A DNA stretch of 15,257 nt from CAYMLQ01 sp964390795. Its GTDB lineage: Bacteria > Verrucomicrobiota > Kiritimatiellia > RFP12 > UBA1067. Under the pieces are notes generated by a model. That model worked only from the letters and a program-made list of their open reading frames with translations. It made no database searches and was not told the origin of the DNA. Shown piece after piece: positions 1-5,324 of the stretch. A program made the position numbers and the translations under genes. Positions within the stretch are counted from its first letter, which is position 1. Every line of letters starts with the position of its first letter. Location: assembly GCA_964390795.1 (NCBI GenBank), contig CAYMLQ010000105.1, positions 1 to 15,257 on the forward strand, in the 5' to 3' direction.

Positions 1-297
1 ATCCTCATCGGCACCGGAGCCGGACCCGTTGCAAAGGGCGACCTCTCTCGCCCACTCGCCGCCTGCGGGTTTATACATGCACCGCAGCTCGACATAGCCG
101 GCCAGCCTCTCGAATGTCGGGTGCTGGCCGCTGGCCGTGATCAGATGCGTCAGGCAGCACCAGACGAAGCGGGCGGCGGGCAATGTCCAGTCCGCCGGCT
201 TAGTGGTCTGCATGAGCTTGGCCAGCAGCGCGGGATCGTGCAGAGCGCAGCGCAGCAAGCGGATCTGGTAGTCCTTTGAAGGCTCGATGCCGGACAT
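1..297 (-). CDS. Probable DnaB-type replicative helicase or related replication ATPase, N-terminal part
   Basis: The gene starts at ATG 297-295, one base after the stop of the winged-helix gene upstream, and runs off the left edge, so only 99 residues are visible. Residues about 9-70 (beginning DYQIRLLRCALHD and containing PTFERLAGYVEL) have the pattern of the helical N-terminal domain of DnaB-family helicases: an opening helix, a short-residue 'D-P-A-L-L' segment, then a 'PT...L...V' helix. The RecA-like motor would lie outside the window, so no Walker motif can be checked. Its place directly after a winged-helix gene, in an operon with another replication ATPase, fits a phage or plasmid replication module. 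The family call is an inference from a short stretch. It could instead be another helical-domain protein. Confidence 0.5.
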   Translation of the reverse strand, partial: MSGIEPSKDYQIRLLRCALHDPALLAKLMQTTKPADWTLPAARFVWCCLTHLITASGQHPTFERLAGYVELRCMYKPAGGEWAREVALCNGSGSGADED

Positions 298-298
298 G

Positions 299-598
299 TC
301 ACGCCTCCGGTTTCTTGGGGTAAGACGGACCCAACTTAATGGGCCGCGTCGCCCAACCCAAGCCCAGTGTTGTCGTCCGTTCAATCAGGCCGGCCATCTC
401 CAGCGCCGACAGGGATCTGATGACCGTCCTCCTCTGCATGCCAAGGCACCTAGCCATGTACGTGTTGGTCGCGTTGCAGGTGCCGTAGGCCTTCACCATG
501 GCCGCCACAAACGCCAGTACTAGTTTGGTCGCGGGTGTGAGATCAGGGCGTTCAGCGATGCCCACGTCGATCCGGAATCCTGTCATAACTTCTGCCAT
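299..598 (-). CDS. Winged-helix DNA-binding protein (HTH_36-like), phage/plasmid replication type
   Basis: This is a 99-residue protein. Residues about 18-70 run LTPATKLVLAFVAAM, then GTCNATNTYMARCLGMQRRTVIRSLS, then LEMAGLIERT. That is the usual winged helix-turn-helix layout of the HTH_36 family: a first helix, a 'C-x-x-x-N-x-x-x-A' helix, a recognition helix around RRTVIRSLSALE, and a wing. Such proteins typically bind DNA beside replication genes in phages and plasmids, either as initiator-like proteins or as regulators. The start is set by a strong AAGGAGG at 606-612 (minus strand), eight bases before ATG 598-596. A GTG directly before it is a possible alternative, and a longer reading from 688 ignores this ribosome binding site and crosses the region next to a hairpin. 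One base separates its stop from the next gene, suggesting co-translation. The operator or origin it would bind is unknown. Confidence 0.75.
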   Translation of the reverse strand: MAEVMTGFRIDVGIAERPDLTPATKLVLAFVAAMVKAYGTCNATNTYMARCLGMQRRTVIRSLSALEMAGLIERTTTLGLGWATRPIKLGPSYPKKPEA

Positions 599-605
599 CA
601 CTAAG

Positions 606-612
606 CCTCCTT
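606..612 (-). promoter_or_regulatory. Ribosome binding site that decides the winged-helix gene start
   Basis: AAGGAGG read on the minus strand, eight bases ahead of ATG 598-596. It is a near-perfect match to the anti-Shine-Dalgarno sequence and rules in favour of the 99-residue product over the upstream start at 688. Confidence 0.75.
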
Positions 613-658
613 GTGTCATTGTCTGCCAGTTGTTTACATGAAAAACCTTGGTGGGTTT

Positions 659-696
659 CGCACCGCGTGGACGGTATTGCTCCGCCACGCGGTGCG
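659..696 (-). terminator. GC-rich hairpin just after the small-gene stop
   Basis: CGCACCGCGTGG (659-670) pairs perfectly with CCACGCGGTGCG (685-696). Three further pairs (672-674 with 682-684) continue past a bulged A671 around a 7-base loop. The structure begins six bases after the TGA of the 65-residue gene on the minus strand. No U-run follows directly; a T5 lies about 12 bases further on. It could be a weak terminator or attenuator, or an mRNA-stabilising or processing structure that separates expression of the genes on either side. Confidence 0.5.
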
Positions 697-702
697 GTTA
701 CG

Positions 703-900
703 TCATTTCTTTCCGCCTTGTTTTACCCTTACAACTGCGGTAATGGTCACGGCTACCTTCTCGCCATCAAGTACCGCATCCGTGGCCTTGAACCCGTTGG
801 TGCGAGCCACGATCAGCGTCTTACCTGTTGAGCTGAGGCGCGGCTCTTTCTCCAGGGGGATGCGGATGACCAGCTCGTTGCCTTCGATTTCTGCGTTCAT
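703..900 (-). CDS. Small conserved-looking protein of phage/plasmid replication clusters, unknown function
   Basis: This is a 65-residue protein with no signal peptide or membrane segment. The N-terminal half (EGNELVIRIPLEKEPRLSST, then GKTLIVARTNG) looks like alternating beta strands, followed by a V/T-rich strand region and a basic tail ending GGKK. It resembles, from memory and without a search, short 'hypothetical' proteins that recur in mobile elements. The start at ATG 900-898 is supported by CGGAGT at 905-910 on the minus strand, about four to seven bases upstream. A longer reading from 963 would run through the hairpin at 919-946 and is less likely. It sits between the replication ATPase and the winged-helix gene on the same strand, so a role in replication or its control is likely, but no activity can be assigned. 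Confidence 0.65.
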   Translation of the reverse strand: MNAEIEGNELVIRIPLEKEPRLSSTGKTLIVARTNGFKATDAVLDGEKVAVTITAVVRVKQGGKK

Positions 901-918
901 GTTTACTCCGTTGTTTAT

Positions 919-946
919 CCCCGGTGCGGCATGCGCCGCACCGGGG
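919..946 (-). terminator. GC-rich 12-bp hairpin after the ATPase gene stop
   Basis: CCCCGGTGCGGC (919-930) pairs perfectly with GCCGCACCGGGG (935-946) around a 4-base loop. On the minus strand it starts 13 bases after the stop of the replication ATPase gene and ends shortly before the ribosome binding site of the 65-residue gene. No U-run follows, so a classical intrinsic terminator is doubtful. A transcript-stability element or attenuator is equally possible. Confidence 0.5.
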
Positions 947-959
947 GTGTTGCCGTTCC

Positions 960-2636
960 TCACGCCTTGCTTCTGGCGTCTTCCACGGGCACGAACATGT
1001 ACACTGTGGCGAGTTGACCGGTCTTATCGTTCCGATCCTTTTTTATCGTGTACGACGCGACCCCGTCGTCCGTCATGAGGTGCACCGTCTCGTCCCTGTG
1101 CGCGCTCAGCAGGACGCCGAGTTGGCGCTCCATGGCCCGCTCCGACTCCTTGTGTTTGGCGTCCATCAGCATGCCGACGACGCCCTCGTTGACAGCCGTC
1201 TTGACGATCGTGCTGACTCGCAGCGACTGCGTGTGAGGCGACGCGTGGGCGATGATCGCCAGCGCTTCGCGGACCGCGTCGTTCACCGACCGCTGCAGGC
1301 TCCAGTTCCCTAGGAAACTGCCGAAGCCGTTGGCCTTCACGATACCGCCGACCGTTCTGGCCCACTCCGTCATCGGATGCTTGACCGTCTCATCCAGCGG
1401 GTATCCGGCGTCTTTCCAGTTCTCGATCATTCCGCATAGCTCGGACTCGATCTTCTTGCGGTGGGCGGGGAGGAACTCGTGCCGTGGGTCGCCTATCGCC
1501 GACTTGCGGTCGGCGATGTCGCCTATCTGCTCAAGGTCGATCGGTAGGGACCGGTTGGTAAGGTCGGGGCTGAAGCGCCCCATGTTGGCGGTGGCCGTCG
1601 TCACGAAGTCGCCGTCGCGCTCATACCCGTCGCCCTTGCGTTTCGACGACTGCATGAGCGATTTCGGGGACGTCACGAGCCGCTCCACGATAGAGCTCTC
1701 GATGACGTTGGAGCCCGAGCGTATGTTGCCCAGCGTGACGACCCCGACGTTTGGATCGGCAAGCGCGGAGGTTATCTCGTTCTGGCTGGCCCAGTCGCGT
1801 GGGTGCCAGCTGACCTCGACCCGCTTCGTCCGTCCCGAGGCGAAGTCCAGAACCGTGTCTTTTCCGGCGTGCGATTTGTTGGCCGTCACAGCGCCGAACG
1901 GTTTCAGGCCGGGCCACATGAATCTCAGGAAGATGGTCAGCGCCAACGCCAGCGCGTTGGTGCTGTCAGCCGGGGACTTGAAGAACATGGCCGCTAGGAA
2001 TTGGCGTATGCGGGTAGGTTCCCTATTCGGGATCACTTTTTCACCAGTGTAGAAGTACCTCTCGCCTTCGGGGCCATCATTGTAGCCGGGCTCAGTGAGC
2101 GTCCACCTGGACGTGTAGGTGGCGATGTCGGTCACGCGATCCACCTTCGGGAGATGCCGCTGAAGCGTGGGGCTCCTGAGCAGCACCTTCAGATCCTTGT
2201 CGGGGACAGCGTTGCCGGCCGCCTTGCCTTTGTTCAGCAGGCAGACCGTGAAGTGCTCCCTGATGAAGGCTTCAAGGTCGGTGACGTCGGCTATGCGCCT
2301 GGGCGCCCTGCCGGTCTCAAGCCTGAGTATGTTGCCTTCGGGAGTTGCGAAGATGCGTTCGGTCAGTGCCAGACGCCCGCAGAGCAAATCGGTCAGCCGA
2401 GCGGGCGCAGCCGTCTTTTCCCACACGACGTCTGAGCACTGTTCCCGTGCATTTTCCGGTGTCGGCTCCGATGACGGGATCGTACCCGTCGGAGCCGTCG
2501 TCGGTGTGGGAGTAGTCGTTGGGACAGGAACCTGTCCCGATAGGGGTGAGTCTATGATGCCGGATTCCTTTATCACGTCTCCAGAGTTTGGAGACATTTC
2601 TGGAACCAGCCTTTCTGTGTCATTCGTGTTATTCAT
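960..2636 (-). CDS. P-loop replication ATPase (SF3/primase-associated helicase-like)
   Basis: This is a 558-residue protein. Residues about 35-62 are a Pro/Thr-rich low-complexity linker (PVPTTTPTPTTAPTGT), and the ATPase core spans about 210-400. A Walker A-like loop, ANKSHAGKDT, lies at residues 252-261 (K259). A Walker B-like strand, VVTLGN, lies at 299-304. TATANM with N351 fits a sensor-1 position, and SPDLTNRSLPIDL with R362 fits an arginine-finger position. The order, and the sensor strand followed by a D-L-x-x-R segment, match ATPase domains of phage and plasmid primase-helicase proteins. Two key positions are unusual: the loop reads AGKD rather than GK[ST], and the Walker B acidic residue is G303. 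No primase domain is visible in the first 200 residues. ATG 2636-2634 has GAGG five bases upstream. It heads a minus-strand operon with replication-type genes. The exact family is uncertain. Confidence 0.6.
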   Translation of the reverse strand: MNNTNDTERLVPEMSPNSGDVIKESGIIDSPLSGQVPVPTTTPTPTTAPTGTIPSSEPTPENAREQCSDVVWEKTAAPARLTDLLCGRLALTERIFATPEGNILRLETGRAPRRIADVTDLEAFIREHFTVCLLNKGKAAGNAVPDKDLKVLLRSPTLQRHLPKVDRVTDIATYTSRWTLTEPGYNDGPEGERYFYTGEKVIPNREPTRIRQFLAAMFFKSPADSTNALALALTIFLRFMWPGLKPFGAVTANKSHAGKDTVLDFASGRTKRVEVSWHPRDWASQNEITSALADPNVGVVTLGNIRSGSNVIESSIVERLVTSPKSLMQSSKRKGDGYERDGDFVTTATANMGRFSPDLTNRSLPIDLEQIGDIADRKSAIGDPRHEFLPAHRKKIESELCGMIENWKDAGYPLDETVKHPMTEWARTVGGIVKANGFGSFLGNWSLQRSVNDAVREALAIIAHASPHTQSLRVSTIVKTAVNEGVVGMLMDAKHKESERAMERQLGVLLSAHRDETVHLMTDDGVASYTIKKDRNDKTGQLATVYMFVPVEDARSKA

Positions 2637-2723
2637 CTTACCTCATGTCTGCTGCGGTTAAGTAACCGGCCACTAGGCAGGAACTTGCAGCGTGAGGCAT
2701 ATAGCAGTGCGCTGGCCAAGGGG

Positions 2724-2751
2724 ATTTTATGTCGAGGATCGGGTACGACAA
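2724..2751 (-). promoter_or_regulatory. Candidate sigma-70-type promoter for the replication operon
   Basis: On the minus strand TTGTCG (2751-2746) is followed after 16 bases by TAAAAT (2729-2724). The -10 matches consensus at five of six positions and the -35 at four of six. Transcription would begin near 2717, leaving a leader of roughly 80 bases before ATG 2636. This is pattern evidence only. Confidence 0.35.
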
Positions 2752-2811
2752 CAGCTTGGTCGAGAGCGGGTTAGCCAAATGGAATATGTAAGCGGCCCCG
2801 CTGAATATGTC

Positions 2812-2859
2812 CGGCATGCCGATTATTGTCCCCAAGACAGGATATCTGTCGCATGCCGA
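2812..2859. repeat. Clustered GCATGCCGA repeats and nested inverted repeats
   Basis: CGGCATGCCG (2812-2821) is a perfect 10-bp palindrome. GCATGCCGA recurs as a direct repeat at 2814-2822 and 2851-2859. Between them GACAG (2836-2840) and CTGTC (2846-2850) form a 5-bp inverted pair. CGGCATGC (2812-2819) and GCATGCCG (2851-2858) can also pair as 8-bp arms. Such clustering suits a protein-binding region upstream of the replication operon. Chance occurrence of the shorter elements cannot be excluded. Confidence 0.4.
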
Positions 2860-2946
2860 GTGCGGGCGGTGTCCGGCACCGCAGTATCAAGACGGGCCCA
2901 CACGGGTGAGTACGAGTGTTATTGCGGGAATAGACGGTTAGGCGCT

Positions 2947-2966
2947 ATTTCTGTCGCGACAGAAAT
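2947..2966. promoter_or_regulatory. 20-bp perfect palindrome, probable operator
   Basis: ATTTCTGTCGCGACAGAAAT is a perfect palindrome with no spacer. Its length and symmetry are typical of a site for a homodimeric DNA-binding protein. It lies about 310 bases upstream of the replication ATPase start and 67 bases beyond the AAA+ gene stop. The binding protein is not identified. The winged-helix product at 299-598 and the AAA+ protein at 3033-5084 are local candidates. Confidence 0.5.
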
Positions 2967-2981
2967 TGACCTGATGAACAA

Positions 2982-2998
2982 CGCACCCGACGGGTGCG
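2982..2998 (-). terminator. Possible terminator of the AAA+ regulator gene
   Basis: CGCACCC (2982-2988) and GGGTGCG (2992-2998) form a 7-bp stem with a 3-base loop, 35 bases past the stop on the minus strand. TTGTTC follows, a weak U-rich tail. It is plausible but short. Confidence 0.45.
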
Positions 2999-3032
2999 AG
3001 GGGTTATATCCCATCAGACAAGCGAAATATTA

Positions 3033-5084
3033 TTAGAGCTTGTCGAATCCCTTCAGCGACCGAACCAAGCTGCTGAACCGCAACCTCTGTTGCTTGGCGT
3101 CCTCAGCGGGGCTATCCTCGTCGAGCCGCCCGATACGTTTCAGCAAGGCGTCCTGAGTGCGCTTCATGTGATGACGTCCGCTGCGCTTGTCGATCTGGTC
3201 GAACAGTTTTTCCTTGTTCCACTTTGCATGGTCGTCTGCAACCTGTTGCAGGAGGCTGGCGAGATCCCCATCGGAAATATCGCGCTTTCCCTTTGGACGT
3301 CCCGCCTTCGCTTTGGTTGATGCCGCGGCCTCCTCCATTACGGGTTCGCCAGCGCGATCAATCCGCACCTTCCGGACATAAGCCTCTACGGCATTTTTCA
3401 ATCCCCGCACGTTGCCTTCCTTGCCTTCCCACCGGAGCCGCTGCCACTTGGCCACGACCTCGGGCGGGGGCGAGAGTTCTCCCAGCGTAACCACAGGAGG
3501 CTGCCCCTGACTGATCATGTCCTGAACGAACGCCTCAACCAGCAGCGGGATGTCTCCCGTGCGGTCACGTAGCGGAGGGATGTCGATGCGGATCTGAAAC
3601 CGCATCAGCCAGTCCTCCGGCAATTTACCCTGTTCGATTAACGTCTCCGGCCTGACGTTGAATCCGGCGATGATGCGGCAGTGTGCGTGCATCACCATGT
3701 CGTCTCCAAGTTTCTCATACTCCTGCTTTCTTTCCAAGACCCTCAGCAGCGCAGAGAAGATCTGGAGGGGTGCGACCTGGAGGTTATCCAGCACGAGCGT
3801 TCCGCCCCCCGAGGCTTCAACCGCCCCAGCCCGTGAGGCGTCAGCACCGGTGAAGGCCCCTTCGACGTGTCCGAAAATGGTGCTTCTGATGGTGTTCGCA
3901 TCGCTGAGACTCGACAGGTCTCGGATGTTGAATTTTCTCTCCTTGTCCTGTAGCGCCCGGAGCAGGTCGAACAACACCTCCTTGCCGCTGCCGGTCTCGC
4001 CGTAAACGAGCACAGGCAGGCGGGGATGAAGCGCCGCATCCAGAATCGCCCGATACATCCGCAAGATCGCCTCGGACTCGCCGACCATGGGATTCGCCTT
4101 GCCCCTCAGCAGGCCCTCCACGCGGCGCTTCGCTTCTCGGCAGGCATCAAGATCCCCGCTTTCGGTCTTGGCGAGGGCGGTCCTGGACGGGACACCCAGG
4201 CGCTCCAGGCAAATTGCCGCGCAGTCACTACCATTGTAACGGGCTCTGCTGGTGTCGAGCCACACCGTACGCAGCCGCCTCGCCGTTGCCTCGAAACCGC
4301 ATTGCTCCCCGCCCTTTGTGAGCACCCGCCGCCAGACGGCCCCGGCGCCCAGGGCTGACCCGAGCGGCCCCGCCGCCTGCGGCAGGCCCTCGGGCAGGGA
4401 GCTTCCCGCACGAAGACCGAAACCTTCGACCAGGGCAAGCAATTCGGGGTCGTGGCTCGCCGCGCCCTCCGACACATCGCACGGGGAGCCGCCTTTCAGG
4501 ACACGCCTGCCGAGCAGCCCCTCTATCAGATGATCTCTGTCAGTGTGGTTTGGAACGGAAAGAATCATCCAGACCTCCTGCTGCTCGGTGCCGTGCCCGG
4601 AAAGAAAGAGTCTGCTTACGGCCCGGGCTGCGGCTTCGAAAAACCGCTGTTCAGCCCGCCAGGGGTCGTCGGTCTCGCCGCTCTCCGACCCTGTCCATAC
4701 GCGTGTCCCGTCGTCCTTCCTCTTGATGCAGTGCTCGCCATAGTCGGGGGCCAGCGTCCGTTGTACGTAATGCAGAGGGAAGCCCTCGTAGTCGGGATCA
4801 TCAAAGTCGGTGACGTCCAATAGCTTATCCAGACGGGCGCGGTCCACGAGTCCCAGCCTGTGCAGAAGCCGGTCGATCTCGGGCTTGAATTCGGGCAAGC
4901 AGAACGCCTGCCCACCGTCCAGCACCACGACTAGGTCGGCATCACGCCACTCTTTCTCAGCTTCAAGCACCTGATCCAGCGTCCCTTGGCTGATGCGGGT
5001 GATCTCCACGCCGTCGTACGTTCCTGATTCAAGGGCGGCGAATACACCGTCGATTACTATGACACGCTTCGGTTTACGGTTCAT
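3033..5084 (-). CDS. Sigma-54 activator-type AAA+ protein with an unrecognised N-terminal domain
   Basis: This is a 683-residue protein in three parts. Residues 1 to about 335 match no domain I recognise; they start with a strand-like VIVIDGVF and contain DADLVVVLDGG, hinting at a Rossmann-type fold. Residues about 340-570 are a bacterial enhancer-binding AAA+ domain: Walker A GETGSGKE at 362-369 (K368), the sigma-54-contacting GAFTGA loop at 409-414, Walker B GGTLVLDN with D433 and N434, then PPLRDRTGDIPLL and GNVR near 557-560. The tail holds an AT-hook-like GRP core flanked by lysines (about 591-601) and a basic region, with no obvious Fis-type helix-turn-helix. In the family the residue after the Walker B Asp is normally Glu; here it is Asn, which could slow ATP hydrolysis. 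ATG 5084 is preceded by GGAG at good spacing. It is transcribed away from the restriction operon, so it may regulate it, though I find no convincing -24/-12 promoter nearby. Confidence 0.75.
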   Translation of the reverse strand: MNRKPKRVIVIDGVFAALESGTYDGVEITRISQGTLDQVLEAEKEWRDADLVVVLDGGQAFCLPEFKPEIDRLLHRLGLVDRARLDKLLDVTDFDDPDYEGFPLHYVQRTLAPDYGEHCIKRKDDGTRVWTGSESGETDDPWRAEQRFFEAAARAVSRLFLSGHGTEQQEVWMILSVPNHTDRDHLIEGLLGRRVLKGGSPCDVSEGAASHDPELLALVEGFGLRAGSSLPEGLPQAAGPLGSALGAGAVWRRVLTKGGEQCGFEATARRLRTVWLDTSRARYNGSDCAAICLERLGVPSRTALAKTESGDLDACREAKRRVEGLLRGKANPMVGESEAILRMYRAILDAALHPRLPVLVYGETGSGKEVLFDLLRALQDKERKFNIRDLSSLSDANTIRSTIFGHVEGAFTGADASRAGAVEASGGGTLVLDNLQVAPLQIFSALLRVLERKQEYEKLGDDMVMHAHCRIIAGFNVRPETLIEQGKLPEDWLMRFQIRIDIPPLRDRTGDIPLLVEAFVQDMISQGQPPVVTLGELSPPPEVVAKWQRLRWEGKEGNVRGLKNAVEAYVRKVRIDRAGEPVMEEAAASTKAKAGRPKGKRDISDGDLASLLQQVADDHAKWNKEKLFDQIDKRSGRHHMKRTQDALLKRIGRLDEDSPAEDAKQQRLRFSSLVRSLKGFDKL

Positions 5085-5324
5085 CAGTGAACTCCGTCTT
5101 TATACACGATGTGTTACAGGATAGCTCAAATCCCTCAGCGCTCCTATAAGAATCCGGTGGCTGCCGCGCATCTGAACGCCCGACTTTCCCCTCGTTAATG
5201 GCCTTTTTCGTCTCGCACGGGGTGCGCGGGGGTGATACATTCTTGTCCGTGAAAATGACCGCCGCATCAGTGGCCGCGTACATGTCATGCGCGGCATGGA
5301 ACGGCGGAGGAAACGAACCCTTTT
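5085..5324. other. Divergent intergenic region between AAA+ regulator and restriction operon
   Basis: These 240 bases separate two divergent start codons, so promoters for both directions should lie here. I find GGAGG at 5306-5310 for the plus-strand gene and GGAG for the minus-strand gene, but no clean -35/-10 pair. The nearest -24/-12-like string (TGGC at 5271 with TGT at 5283-5285) lacks the invariant C of the GC element. CGCAC/GTGCG form a 5-bp inverted pair near 5214-5227. No RNA gene is evident. Confidence 0.5.

Larger units (their letters stand above)
2637..3032. other. 396-base intergenic control region
   Basis: This region lies between the start of the replication ATPase gene and the stop of the AAA+ regulator gene. 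It holds one plausible minus-strand promoter, a 20-bp palindrome, a terminator-like hairpin and a cluster of GCATGCCGA direct repeats. A 65-codon minus-strand open frame at 2638-2835 (ending one base before the ATPase start) has an undistinguished composition and overlaps the promoter candidate, so I do not call it a gene. I see no tRNA or other recognisable RNA. The mixture of repeats would also suit a replication origin, but no AT-rich unwinding tract or iteron series is evident. Confidence 0.55.

Noticed and set aside
2638..2835. 65-codon minus-strand open frame ending one base before the replication ATPase start
   Set aside because: It has no convincing ribosome binding site or domain and overlaps the candidate promoter. 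The position is suggestive, but the composition does not look coding.
5271..5285. -24/-12-like TGGC...TGT upstream of the methyltransferase
   Set aside because: The invariant GC of the -12 element is GT and the CAC of the -24 element is absent.
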